Source: Acrocarpospora phusangensis (GTDB lineage Bacteria > Actinomycetota > Actinomycetes > Streptosporangiales > Streptosporangiaceae). From it: a DNA stretch of 64,000 nt. The notes below the pieces were generated by a model, which saw only the letters and a program-made list of their open reading frames with translations, did no database searches and was not told where the DNA came from. Shown here piece after piece: positions 44,095 through 52,699 of this stretch. Every line of letters begins with the position of its first letter. The stretch's first letter is position 1. The stretch covers positions 1 through 64,000 of the forward strand of contig NZ_BOOA01000040.1 in NCBI RefSeq assembly GCF_016862995.1, written 5' to 3'. The translations under genes and the position numbers were made by a program.

Positions 44095-44251
44095 GGAGAG
44101 TCTCTGTGGAGCTGCTGCGTGCCGGACCGGTCCCCGCCGGTCAGACGTCAAGTGCCGGAACCTTCGCGTCCGGCCGCCAGAACAGCGCACTCCCCGGGAC
44201 GGCCAGACCCTCTCGCCGGAATCGTGACCGGAATTCCACACATCCGACACC

Positions 44252-44265
44252 TCGGATTAATCCGA
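44252..44265. promoter_or_regulatory. Perfect palindrome before fucD
   Basis: TCGGATTAATCCGA is a perfect 14-bp palindrome 20 bases upstream of the fucD start and is followed by TGA (ATCCGATGA), echoing the core of the neighbouring motif. It may be an additional operator or a leader hairpin. Confidence 0.45.
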
Positions 44266-44284
44266 TGAATCAGGTCGGGGCCTC

Positions 44285-45586
44285 ATGAGGGTCGTCGCGC
44301 TGGAAACCCACGACATCCGGTTTCCCACCTCCGCCGAGCTGGACGGCTCGGACGCCATGAACCCGGACCCGGACTATTCCGCCGCCTATGTCGTGCTGCG
44401 CACCGAGGACGGCGCCAAGGGTCACGGGTTCGCGTTCACCATCGGCCGCGGCAACGACGTGCAGACCACCGCGATCAAGGCGCTGGAGCCGTACGTGGTG
44501 GGGCGGGACTGCTCGGACCTGGGCGCGGTCTACCGCGACATCGTCGGCGACTCGCAGTTGCGCTGGCTGGGCCCGGAGAAGGGCGTCATGCACATGGCCA
44601 TCTCGGCCGTGATGAACGCGCTCTGGGACCTGCGGGCCCGGCTGGAGGGCAAGCCGCTCTGGCTGCTGCTGGCGGAGCTGACCCCCGAGGAGGTCGTCGA
44701 CCTCGTCGACTTCCGCTACATCACCGACGCCCTCACCTGGCAGGAGGCGCTGGACATCCTGCGCGCCGCCGAACCTGGCAAGCGAGCCAGGATCGAGCGG
44801 CTGCGCGCCGAGGGCTTCCCCGCCTACACCACCTCACCCGGCTGGCTCGGCTACGACGACGACAAGCTCCGCCGCCTCTGCAAGGAGGCCCTGGACGAGG
44901 GCTTCACCCAGATCAAGCTGAAGGTCGGCGCCGACCTCGACGACGACAAGCGCCGGATGCGCATCGCCCGCGAGGTCTGCGGCGCCGGCTTCCCGATCGC
45001 CGTGGACGCCAACCAGCGCTGGGACGTGGAGACCGCGATCAGCTGGATCGGCGCGCTGGCCGAGTTCGAGCCCTGGTGGGTGGAGGAGCCGACCAGCCCG
45101 GACGACATGCTCGGCCACGCCGCCATCGCCCGCGCGATCGCCCCCATCCCGGTCGCCACCGGCGAGCACGTGCAGAACAGGATCGTCTTCAAACAGCTTC
45201 TGCAGGCGGGTGCGATCTCGTTCCTGCAGCTGGACGCCGCGCGGGTGGGCGGCGTCAACGAGAACATCGCCATCCTGCTGCTGGCCGCCAAGTTCGGCGT
45301 GCCCGTGTGCCCGCACGCGGGCGGGGTCGGCCTGTGCGAACTGGTGCAGCACCTGGCCATGTTCGACTTCATCGCGGTGAGCGGATCCATGGACGGCCGC
45401 GTCATCGAGTACATCGACCACCTCCACGAGCACTTCGTGGATCCGGTCGTGATCGAGAACGGCAGTTATGTCGCTCCCCTCGCGCCGGGTTTCAGTTCGG
45501 CCCTCCGGGCGGAGTCGCTCGCCGAGTTCGCGTATCCCTGGGGTCCGGTCTGGAACACCGCCAGTGAATCACCCCCCATTTCCTGA
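44285..45586 (+). CDS. fucD: L-fuconate dehydratase (enolase superfamily)
   Basis: The 433-aa enzyme converts L-fuconate to 2-keto-3-deoxy-L-fuconate in the non-phosphorylating L-fucose pathway. Catalytic Lys211/Lys213 are in IKLKVGADL, metal ligands Asp241 (VDANQRW), Glu267 ([11 protein letters not shown]) and Glu294 (ATGEHVQN), and the base His344 in [34 protein letters not shown] and [16 protein letters not shown] are hallmarks of true fuconate dehydratases (like the Xanthomonas enzyme and human ENOSF1). The other pathway enzymes (fucose dehydrogenase, lactonase, later steps) are not in the window. It leads a four-gene operon with the CUT2 transporter. Confidence 0.95.
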   Translation: MRVVALETHDIRFPTSAELDGSDAMNPDPDYSAAYVVLRTEDGAKGHGFAFTIGRGNDVQTTAIKALEPYVVGRDCSDLGAVYRDIVGDSQLRWLGPEKGVMHMAISAVMNALWDLRARLEGKPLWLLLAELTPEEVVDLVDFRYITDALTWQEALDILRAAEPGKRARIERLRAEGFPAYTTSPGWLGYDDDKLRRLCKEALDEGFTQIKLKVGADLDDDKRRMRIAREVCGAGFPIAVDANQRWDVETAISWIGALAEFEPWWVEEPTSPDDMLGHAAIARAIAPIPVATGEHVQNRIVFKQLLQAGAISFLQLDAARVGGVNENIAILLLAAKFGVPVCPHAGGVGLCELVQHLAMFDFIAVSGSMDGRVIEYIDHLHEHFVDPVVIENGSYVAPLAPGFSSALRAESLAEFAYPWGPVWNTASESPPIS

Positions 45587-45599
45587 AAGGCAAATCGGC

Positions 45600-46658
45600 A
45601 TGAGAAACCTATCTGTCGCGGCGAGCGTCACCCTGCTCGCGCTCGCGCTCGCCGCCTGCGGGTCCTCCGACCCCGCCCCCAGCACCGCCGGGGAAGGCGC
45701 CTCCTCCGCGCCCGCCGCGGCCGCCGGTGGCAAGGTCGGCGTGGACTTCCCGCGCGCCGACTCCGACTTCTGGAACTCCTATAACAAGTACGTTCCCCAG
45801 CTGGCCACCGAGCAGGGCGTCGACCTGATGCCCCCGACCAACTCGCAGAACGACATCGCGAAGCTGGTCGCCAACACCCAGGCGCTGGTCAGCCAGGGCG
45901 CCAAGGCCATCATCATGGCCCCCCAGGACACCGGCGCCATCGCCTCCACCCTGGACCAGCTGAACAGCAAGAGCATCCCCGTGGTCACCGTGGACACCCG
46001 CCCCGACAAGGGCAACGTCTACATGGTCGTACGCGCCGACAACAAGGCGTACGGCACGAAGGCCTGCGAGTTCCTGGGGGAGAAGCTCGGCGGCTCCGGC
46101 AAGGTCGTGCAGCTGATGGGCGCGCTCTCCTCGATCAACGGCCGTGACCGCGCCGAGGCGTTCCGGGACTGCATGAAGACCAAGTTCCCGAACATCACCG
46201 TGTTCGAGGAGCCCACCGAGTGGGAGGGCACCAAGGCCGCGTCCATGCTCCAGACCCGCCTGGAGCAGCACCCCGACATCAAGGGTGTCTACATGCACGC
46301 CGGCGGTGTGCACCTGGCCCCGACCCTGCAGGTGCTGAAGGCCAAGAACCTGCTCGTGCCGCCGGACGACCCCAAGCACATCTTCGTGGTCTCCAACGAC
46401 GGCATCCCGCAGGAGTTCGCCGCGATCCGGGCGGGCGAGATCGACGCCACCGTGTCCCAGCCGGCCGACCTGTACGCCAAGTACGCGCTCTTCTACGCCA
46501 AGGCCGCGGTCGAGGGCAAGACCTTCCAGCCCGGCCCGACCGACCACGACAGCACGATCATCCAGCTGCCCAACGGCCTGGAGGACCAGCTGCCGGCTCC
46601 TCTCGTCACCAAGGACAACGTTGACGACCCCAACCTCTGGGGCAACCAGGTCAAGTAA
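45600..46658 (+). CDS. CUT2 sugar-binding lipoprotein (RbsB-like)
   Basis: The 352-aa lipoprotein has a signal with lipobox LALAAC (Cys near residue 20), a Ser/Ala-rich linker and a periplasmic-binding-protein fold of the ribose type (KVGVDFPRADSDFWNSYNKYV, GAKAIIMAPQDTGAI, VVTVDTRPDKGNVYMVVRADN, MQTRLEQHPDIKGVY-like region). It starts 13 bases after fucD with an AAAGG ribosome site. L-fucose is the probable ligand, judged from the fucD linkage. Confidence 0.9.
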   Translation: MRNLSVAASVTLLALALAACGSSDPAPSTAGEGASSAPAAAAGGKVGVDFPRADSDFWNSYNKYVPQLATEQGVDLMPPTNSQNDIAKLVANTQALVSQGAKAIIMAPQDTGAIASTLDQLNSKSIPVVTVDTRPDKGNVYMVVRADNKAYGTKACEFLGEKLGGSGKVVQLMGALSSINGRDRAEAFRDCMKTKFPNITVFEEPTEWEGTKAASMLQTRLEQHPDIKGVYMHAGGVHLAPTLQVLKAKNLLVPPDDPKHIFVVSNDGIPQEFAAIRAGEIDATVSQPADLYAKYALFYAKAAVEGKTFQPGPTDHDSTIIQLPNGLEDQLPAPLVTKDNVDDPNLWGNQVK

Positions 46659-48151
46659 TGACATCTACTGATTCGGCGGTGGTCGAAGCGCGCGGTATCA
46701 CCAAGCGCTTCGGCCCCACCGTCGCCCTCGACAACGCCGGCCTCACCATCCGGGCCGGCGAGACCCATGCCCTGGTCGGCAGGAACGGGGCGGGCAAGTC
46801 CACGCTCGTCTCCATCCTCACCGGCCTGCAGCGCCCCGACCAGGGCGAGGTGCTCTTCGCGGGCCGGCCCGCGCCGGCGCTCGCCGACCGCGACGCTTGG
46901 CGCGCCCGGGTCGCCTGCGTCTACCAGCGCTCGACCATCATCCCGGCGCTCACCGTCGCCGAGAACCTGTTCATCAACCGCCAGACCGAGGGCCGCCTGA
47001 TCAACTGGCGCGCCCTCCGCACCCGCGCCCAGGGCGTGCTCGACCAGTACGGCGTGGACATCGACGCCGGCAGCCAGGCGGGCGACCTGAGCGTCGAGCA
47101 GCGCCAGCTGGTCGAGATCGCCCGGGCGCTCTCCTTCGGCGCGCGGTTCATCATCCTCGACGAGCCCACCGCGCAGCTGGACGGCCCGGCCATCAGCCGG
47201 CTGTTCGAGCGCATGCGGGCGCTGCGCGAGCAGGGCGTCACGATGATGTTCATCTCGCACCACCTGGAGGAGGTCTACGAGGTCTGCCAGACCGTGACCG
47301 TCTTCCGGGACGCCAAGCACGTGATCACCAGCCCGGTACGGGACCTGCCGCACGACGCCCTGGTGGCCGCGATGACCGGCGAGGCCGCGGTCGCCTTCGA
47401 GGCCAGGGCCCGCAAGGTGGACGCCAAGGCCCCCGTCGTGCTCGCCGTCTCCGGCCTCGGCCTGGCCGGCCGCTTCCAGGACGTGGACCTCCAGGTCCGC
47501 GGCGGGGAGATCGTCGGCCTGGCCGGTTCCGGCAGCAGCGGCAAGGTCGGGCTGGCCGAGAGCCTGGTCGGCCTGCGCCGTCCCGACACCGGCACGATCA
47601 GCGTGAACGGCACGGTGCCGCGCCCCGGCGACGTGCCCTCCACCCTCAAGGCCGGGCTCGGGTTCGTCCCGCAGGACCGGCACCACGAGGGCTTCGTCCC
47701 GCTGCTGTCGATCGGCGAGAACGCCACCATGCCGATCGCCCACAAGCTCGGCCGCTTCGGCACGATCTCCTCGTCGCGCCGCCGCAGCCGGGCGGAGGGC
47801 ATGATCCAGCAGCTGGACATCAAGACCACCGGGCCCGACCAGCCGGTCGGCGACCTGTCCGGCGGCAACGCGCAGAAGGTCGTGCTGGCCCGCGCGCTGT
47901 CCGACGACCCGTCCGCGCTGGTGGTCATCAACCCCACCGCAGGGGTGGACATCAAGGCCAAGCGGGCGCTGCTCGGCTCGGTGGAGGACGCGGCGGCCCG
48001 CGGCGCGGGCGCGGTGCTGGTCTCCGACGAACTGGACGATCTGCGCATCTGCGACCGGGTACTGGTCATGTTCCATGGCAGAGTGACGAAGGAATTGCCA
48101 CGCGGCTGGACCGACAGCGAGCTCGTGGCGGCGATGGAAGGTATCGACTAA
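46658..48151 (+). CDS. CUT2 sugar ABC ATPase (two ABC domains)
   Basis: The 497-aa protein has two nucleotide-binding domains like RbsA. Domain 1 has Walker A GRNGAGKST (about residues 43-51), signature LSVEQRQ and Walker B FIILDEPTAQLDG. Domain 2 has a degenerate Walker A (GSGSSGKVG) with signature LSGGNAQKVVLARAL, which is usual for this family. It overlaps the genes on both sides by TAATG, so the three transporter genes are translated in a coupled way. Confidence 0.93.
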   Translation: MTSTDSAVVEARGITKRFGPTVALDNAGLTIRAGETHALVGRNGAGKSTLVSILTGLQRPDQGEVLFAGRPAPALADRDAWRARVACVYQRSTIIPALTVAENLFINRQTEGRLINWRALRTRAQGVLDQYGVDIDAGSQAGDLSVEQRQLVEIARALSFGARFIILDEPTAQLDGPAISRLFERMRALREQGVTMMFISHHLEEVYEVCQTVTVFRDAKHVITSPVRDLPHDALVAAMTGEAAVAFEARARKVDAKAPVVLAVSGLGLAGRFQDVDLQVRGGEIVGLAGSGSSGKVGLAESLVGLRRPDTGTISVNGTVPRPGDVPSTLKAGLGFVPQDRHHEGFVPLLSIGENATMPIAHKLGRFGTISSSRRRSRAEGMIQQLDIKTTGPDQPVGDLSGGNAQKVVLARALSDDPSALVVINPTAGVDIKAKRALLGSVEDAAARGAGAVLVSDELDDLRICDRVLVMFHGRVTKELPRGWTDSELVAAMEGID

Positions 48152-49164
48152 TGACGGACTCAGCCATGTCCGACGCACGGACCCTCAAGCGTCCGGGAGC
48201 CGGGCTGAGACTGGGCAGGTTCCGGGACCTCACGCTGGTCCCGGTGATCATCGTGCTGCTCGTCGCGGGATCCTTCGTGGACCCGGTCTTCCTCACCCCG
48301 GGCAACCTCACCAACGTGCTCCAGCAGCAGTCCGCGCTGGCCCTGGTGGTGCTGGCCGAGGCGCTCATCCTGATCGCCGGGAAGTTCGACCTGTCCCTGG
48401 AGTCCACGGTCGGCATGGCCCCCGCGGTGGCGGTCATGTTCGTCATCCCGGTCTCCGCCGGGGGCTTCGGCCTGGAGATCCCGGCGGCGCTGGCCATCCC
48501 GCTCTGCCTGCTCATCGGCGCCGCGATCGGAGCCTTCAACGGCTTCCTGATCCTGCGCTTCCAGCTGTCCGCGTTCGTGGTCACGCTGGCCATGCTGATC
48601 GTCGTGCACGGCCTCCAGCTCGGCCTGACCGGCGGCAAGAGCCTCTTCGCGCTGCCCGAGTCGTTCCTCTACCTGGGCGGGGCGGTCTGGCTCGGCCTGC
48701 CCGCCGCGATCTGGATCACCGGCCTGCTGTTCGCCGCCGGCATCGCCGCGCTGGGCTACTTCCGCGCCGGCCGCTCCCTGTACGCCATCGGCGGCAACGC
48801 CGACGCGGCCAAGGCGGCGGGCATCCGGGTGGACCGCGTGCTCTGGGTGGTCTTCATCGTCGGCGGCACCCTGGCCGCGCTCGCCGGCGTCCTGGAGACC
48901 GGCCGTCTGGGCGGCATCAGCGCCAACCAGGGCGTCGGCTGGATCTTCATGGTCTTCGCCGCCGCCGTGATCGGCGGGGTCAGCATGGACGGCGGCAAGG
49001 GCACCATCCTGGGCGCCCTTACCGGTGTCCTGGTGATCGGCCTGGTGGAGAACATCCTCACCCTCAAGGGCGTGCCCGGCGAGTGGAAGCAGCTCGTCTA
49101 CGGCGCCATCATCCTGGTCGCCCTCATGATCAGCCGGTTGGCCGGCGGACGAGCTCAGGACTGA
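48151..49164 (+). CDS. CUT2 sugar ABC permease (RbsC-like)
   Basis: The 337-aa permease has about 8-10 hydrophobic segments and the family motifs GKFDLSLESTVGMA, NGFLILRFQLSAFVVTLAML, YAIGGNADAAKAAGI and AAVIGGVSMDGGKGTILGAL. It completes the transporter. A 104-base gap separates it from the ROK regulator. Confidence 0.93.
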   Translation: MTDSAMSDARTLKRPGAGLRLGRFRDLTLVPVIIVLLVAGSFVDPVFLTPGNLTNVLQQQSALALVVLAEALILIAGKFDLSLESTVGMAPAVAVMFVIPVSAGGFGLEIPAALAIPLCLLIGAAIGAFNGFLILRFQLSAFVVTLAMLIVVHGLQLGLTGGKSLFALPESFLYLGGAVWLGLPAAIWITGLLFAAGIAALGYFRAGRSLYAIGGNADAAKAAGIRVDRVLWVVFIVGGTLAALAGVLETGRLGGISANQGVGWIFMVFAAAVIGGVSMDGGKGTILGALTGVLVIGLVENILTLKGVPGEWKQLVYGAIILVALMISRLAGGRAQD

Positions 49165-49228
49165 CCCCTGATGCGAATTCGTGATATTTCATGGGGATGT
49201 CGGGCGATATCGGGCCGTGTTATAACTC

Positions 49229-49240
49229 GGTTAATTAATC
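49229..49240. promoter_or_regulatory. AT-rich dyad before the ROK gene
   Basis: GGTTAATTAATC centres on TTAATTAA in a notably AT-rich gap (49215-49255). ROK repressors typically bind AT-rich dyads, so autoregulation is plausible. Confidence 0.35.
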
Positions 49241-49268
49241 TCCAATAAATACTAAGAGGGGGAGTGGC

Positions 49269-50558
49269 GTGTCGCGGCAGCCCTCGACCCGGACGGCGCT
49301 CCCCCGAGCGCAGCCGGTCGGGCACGCCTCCCTCCGCCGGGCGAACCTCTCCCTGGTCCTGCGCCACCTGCGGGACGAGGGCTCGTGCTCCCGCTCCGAC
49401 GTGGCCGACGCGACCGGCCTGCACCGGGCCACCGTCTCCAGCCTGATGGCCGAGCTCATCGAACGCGGCCTGGTCCGCGAGCTCGGCACGGCCAGGGCGG
49501 GGGCCATCGGCCGCCCACGCCGGGCCGTCGCGCTGGACGGCTCGCACGTGGGCGCGCTGGGCATGGAGATCAACGTCGACTACATCGCGGTCCACGGCAT
49601 CGACCTGGGCGGCCGCGTGCTGGTGGAGCGGCGCGTCGGCTTCGACGCCATGAACGCCGGCCCCGACCGCTCCCTGGTGGAACTCGGCCGGGTCGCCAGG
49701 AAGGCGATCGCCGAGATGCGCAAGGCCGGCGCCGCGCCCGGCGGGATCGTGGTCGCCGTGCCCGGCCTGGTCGACATCGGCCCCGGCGTGGTCACCCTGG
49801 CCCCCAACCTCGGCTGGGACGGCCTGCCGCTCGCCGAACGGCTCCGCGGCGAGCTCGGCGCCTTCCGCGCCCCCGTCGGCGTGGACAACGACGCCAACTT
49901 ATCCGCCCTGGCCGAGTACACCTCCGGTGTCGCGGCGGGGACCCCCGACATGGTCTACCTCACCGGCGAAGTCGGCGTCGGCGGCGGGATCATGGTGAGC
50001 GGGCGATTGCTTCGCGGCGCCGACGGCTTCTCCGGGGAGGTCGGCCACCTGCCGGTCAACCCGGCGGGGCGGCGCTGCGGCTGCGGCCGTACCGGCTGCT
50101 GGGAGACCAAGGTGGGGCTCGCCGCGCTGGTGCGGGCCGCCACCCCGGAACGGGCGTACGAGCGCGGCGCCGCCGCGCCGCCGGACCCCGAGGTTCGTGT
50201 GAAGGAGATCTCCAGAGCTCTGGCGGCGGGCGAACCGCGTACGCTCGCCGCCGTCGCGGAGGTAGGCAGATGGCTCGGGCTCGGCGGCTCGATCCTGGTC
50301 AACCTCTTCAACCCGAGAGTGATCGTGATAGGCGGATACTTCGCCCGGCTGGCCGAGCGGCTCATCCCGCCCGCGCAGGCCGAGCTGGAACGTCTCGTGG
50401 TGGCGGGCCCGGCGGCCCGTTGCCGGTTCCTCGCCTCCAACCTGGGTTTTGGCGCCGCCTCCCGCGGCGCCGCGAGCATGGTTGTCGATCACATCCTGGA
50501 CGATCCCGCCGCGATCGGCTTCGGGCCGGCCGGGCGCTCGTCCGCGGGCGGCGTGTAG
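49269..50558 (+). CDS. ROK family transcriptional regulator
   Basis: The 429-aa protein starts at GTG with GGGGGAGTGGC before it. It has an N-terminal winged helix (residues 22-75: RRANLSLVLRHLRDEGSCSRSDVADATGLHRATVSSLM) and a ROK sugar-kinase-like domain (VDNDANLSALAEY, GEVGVGGGIMVSG, FSGEVGHLPVNPAGRRCGCGRTGCWE). The ROK zinc motif is complete. It probably senses fucose or a derivative and controls the transporter operon before it. It could also act on the ebo-like operon 143 bases downstream. Leu211 is a TTA codon. Confidence 0.9.
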   Translation: MSRQPSTRTALPRAQPVGHASLRRANLSLVLRHLRDEGSCSRSDVADATGLHRATVSSLMAELIERGLVRELGTARAGAIGRPRRAVALDGSHVGALGMEINVDYIAVHGIDLGGRVLVERRVGFDAMNAGPDRSLVELGRVARKAIAEMRKAGAAPGGIVVAVPGLVDIGPGVVTLAPNLGWDGLPLAERLRGELGAFRAPVGVDNDANLSALAEYTSGVAAGTPDMVYLTGEVGVGGGIMVSGRLLRGADGFSGEVGHLPVNPAGRRCGCGRTGCWETKVGLAALVRAATPERAYERGAAAPPDPEVRVKEISRALAAGEPRTLAAVAEVGRWLGLGGSILVNLFNPRVIVIGGYFARLAERLIPPAQAELERLVVAGPAARCRFLASNLGFGAASRGAASMVVDHILDDPAAIGFGPAGRSSAGGV

Positions 50559-50665
50559 GTGACAATGCCCGTATGCACCACCAGCCGGCGGCGGCACCCC
50601 GTCCGGCGACCGTTGTATCCGCATGACCGCAGCACCCGGCAACAAGCGCGTCGGCGCGCGCCTTG

Positions 50666-50689
50666 CCTGACAGTTCGACCTATGTCAGG
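50666..50689 (+). promoter_or_regulatory. Hairpin over the ribosome site of the ebo-like operon
   Basis: CCTGACA (50666-50672) pairs perfectly with TGTCAGG (50683-50689). The right arm overlaps the AGGAGAGG ribosome site, so the fold would hide it. As DNA, the same dyad could be an operator. Confidence 0.45.
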
Positions 50690-50701
50690 AGAGGAATTTC
50701 C

Positions 50702-50740
50702 ATGTCTACGCACGTTCCTTCGATTCCGCTGTCGTCATGA
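50702..50740 (+). CDS. 12-aa leader frame MSTHVPSIPLSS
   Basis: This short frame has the best ribosome site at the head of the operon (AGGAGAGG, 7-8 bases before ATG), and its TGA overlaps the ATG of the inositol-phosphate-synthase-like gene (ATGA). It most likely couples translation or senses translation as a leader peptide. A functional micropeptide is possible. The downstream gene's own start has no other ribosome site. Confidence 0.45.
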   Translation: MSTHVPSIPLSS

Positions 50741-51867
50741 TGGTCGGGATTTGGTTGATCGGGGCGCGAGGCTCGGTGGCGACCACGGTCGTCGCGGGCG
50801 CGGCAGCGCTGCGGGCCGGGCTGGCCCCGCCGATCGCATGCGTGACCGAATCGGCGGACTTCCGGGGCCACGGGCTGCCCGGATTCGGCCATCTGGTGTT
50901 CGGTGGACATGACGTCACCAGCACGCCGCTGACCAAGCGGGCTGAGGAGCTGACCCGATCCGGGGTGATCCCGGCGCCCCTCGCCGAGCTCGTCCGGCCC
51001 GCGCTGGACGCGGCCGACAGCGAGATCCGGCCGGGGGCCACCGAGGGAGGCCAGCAGGGCGCGGTGGCCCGGCGGCTGATCAGCGACCTGGCCGAGTTCC
51101 GCGAACGCCGGGGCCTGGGCCGGGTCATCGTGATCAACGTCTCCTCCACCGAGCCGCCCGCGACGCCCGACCCGGCGCATCTGACCCTGGAGGCGCTGGA
51201 GCAGGCGCTGGAGGGAGACGTCCCGGTTCTGCCGCCGTCCTCCCTGTACGCCTACGCGGCGCTCAGCGCCGGCTGCCCGTACGTCGACTTCACGCCGTCC
51301 ACGGGCGCCCGCATCCCCGCCCTGGACGAACTCGCCAGGCGGCGCGGCCTGCCGTACGCCGGGAGTGACGCCAAGACCGGCGAGACCCTGGTGAAGACCG
51401 CGCTCGCGCCGATGTTCGCGGTGCGCGGGCTGGCGGTGCGGTCCTGGTCGGGGACCAATCTGCTGGGCGGCGGGGACGGCGCGACGCTGGCCGACCCGGC
51501 GGCGGGGGAGAGCAAGCGCATCTCCAAGGACCGGGCGCTCACCGAGATCCTCGGGCACCCGGTGGAGGGCCGTACCCACATCGACAACGTGCCGCACCTG
51601 GGCGACTGGAAGACCGCCTGGGACCACATCACGTTCGAGGGCTTCCTCGGCGTGCGCATGTCGATGCAGTTCACCTGGGAGGGCTGCGACTCCGCGCTGG
51701 CCGCGCCGCTGGTGCTGGACCTGGCCAGGCTGATGGCGCGGGCCCACGAACGCGGCGTCTCCGGTCCCGTCGCCGAGTTCGGGTTCTTCTTCAAGGACCC
51801 GGTGGGCAGCAACGAGCACCGCTTACACGCGCAGTACGAGGCGCTCCGCCAGTGGCTGGGGGAGTGA
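50737..51867 (+). CDS. myo-Inositol-1-phosphate synthase-like cyclase (ebo-like operon)
   Basis: The 376-aa protein belongs to the inositol-3-phosphate synthase family, which cyclises glucose-6-phosphate with NAD. The N-terminal GIWLIGARGSVATT is the NAD-binding loop; GSDAKTGETLVK, SGTNLLGGGDG, ISKDRALTEILG, GDWKTAWDHITFEGFLG and DSALAAPLVLDLAR line the active site, with the catalytic-type lysines present. It begins the seven-gene operon and takes the place expected for the EboD cyclase. Leu363 is a TTA codon. The exact product (inositol phosphate or another cyclitol) is open. Confidence 0.88.
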   Translation: MMVGIWLIGARGSVATTVVAGAAALRAGLAPPIACVTESADFRGHGLPGFGHLVFGGHDVTSTPLTKRAEELTRSGVIPAPLAELVRPALDAADSEIRPGATEGGQQGAVARRLISDLAEFRERRGLGRVIVINVSSTEPPATPDPAHLTLEALEQALEGDVPVLPPSSLYAYAALSAGCPYVDFTPSTGARIPALDELARRRGLPYAGSDAKTGETLVKTALAPMFAVRGLAVRSWSGTNLLGGGDGATLADPAAGESKRISKDRALTEILGHPVEGRTHIDNVPHLGDWKTAWDHITFEGFLGVRMSMQFTWEGCDSALAAPLVLDLARLMARAHERGVSGPVAEFGFFFKDPVGSNEHRLHAQYEALRQWLGE

Positions 51868-51868
51868 G

Positions 51869-52699
51869 ATGGACCTCGCCTCGTTGGCCCAGCTCGTCCG
51901 GGCCCCGGCGGCGCTGACGGTTCCGGGCGACACGGTGGCGGGCGGGTCGGCGCAGCCCGGCCTGGCCGCCTCCTCGGTCTGCCTGTACTGGGCCGGGATG
52001 GCGCTCAACGACTACGCCGACCGGGAGCTGGACGCGCGGGAGCGGCCCGAGCGGCCCATCCCGTCCGGCCGGATCCGGCCGGGGCAGGCGCTCGCCGTCG
52101 CCGCCGGGCTCACCGCCGCGGGCGTCGGCCTCGCCGGTCTGTCCGGCGGGCGCCGGGGTCTCGGTGTCGCCACCGGCCTGGCCGGCGTGGTCTGGGCGTA
52201 CGACATGGGTCTCAAGGACACCGTCCTCGGCCCGGTCGCGATGGCCGCCGCGCGCGGGCTCGACGTCATGCTCGGCGGGCCCTCGACCAGCCCGCTGGCG
52301 GCGGCGTCGGTGGCCGCGCACACGCTCGGCGTCACCACCCTGAGCCGCGGCGAGGTGACCGGCGGCTCGGCGGTCCGCTCCGCCGTGACCCTGGCCGCGA
52401 CCGGCGTGGCGGCCGGACTGGCCGCCTGGCACATCGCCAAGGGCGGCGACCGGCTGGCGAAACTGGCCGGGTTCGGGCTGCTCGCCGGCTACGCCGCGCT
52501 GGTCGGCCGGCCGCAGTTGGCGGCGGCCCGCAGCCGCGACGCCAAGCAGACCCGGTCGGCCGTCGGCCGCAGCATCATCGGGCTGCTGCCGCTGCAGGCC
52601 GCCCTCACCGCCGGCAGCGGCAGGATCGTCCCCGCCGTCGCGCTGGCGGCGGCGCATCCGGTGGCCGCGAACCTGGCCAAGAAGGTGTCCCCCACATGA
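51869..52699 (+). CDS. eboC: EboC / SCO3242-type UbiA-like prenyltransferase
   Basis: The 276-aa integral membrane protein starts one base after the previous stop. The UbiA first Asp motif is seen in NDYADRELDARERPERPIPSG (residues about 47-67); a second partial one is YDMGLKD. It has 7-9 hydrophobic segments. UbiA enzymes transfer prenyl groups to aromatic or polar acceptors at the membrane. In this operon the acceptor may be the cyclitol made by the gene before it (inference). Overlap with the next gene is ATGA. Confidence 0.85.
   Translation: MDLASLAQLVRAPAALTVPGDTVAGGSAQPGLAASSVCLYWAGMALNDYADRELDARERPERPIPSGRIRPGQALAVAAGLTAAGVGLAGLSGGRRGLGVATGLAGVVWAYDMGLKDTVLGPVAMAAARGLDVMLGGPSTSPLAAASVAAHTLGVTTLSRGEVTGGSAVRSAVTLAATGVAAGLAAWHIAKGGDRLAKLAGFGLLAGYAALVGRPQLAAARSRDAKQTRSAVGRSIIGLLPLQAALTAGSGRIVPAVALAAAHPVAANLAKKVSPT

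Larger units (their letters stand above)
43902..44284. other. Terminator and promoter region before fucD
   Basis: This 383-base gap contains the terminator of the GH95-like gene, two copies of the fucose-locus motif around a TTGACG/CATGAT promoter, and a palindrome 20 bases before fucD. The leader from the predicted start (about 44077) to fucD is about 210 bases. No gene is seen in it. Confidence 0.65.

Noticed and set aside
44285-45586. Galactonate or other sugar-acid dehydratase
   Set aside because: Specific motifs of L-fuconate dehydratases ([30 protein letters not shown]) are present along the whole length.
50574-50626. 17-codon frame MHHQPAAAPRPATVVSA before the ebo-like operon
   Set aside because: No ribosome site and no overlap with the next frame, unlike the 12-codon leader at 50702.
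50737-51867. Plain housekeeping inositol-phosphate synthase unrelated to its neighbours
   Set aside because: Not fully excluded, but it shares leader, strand and spacing with the ebo-type genes (1 base to eboC), so membership in the operon is more likely.
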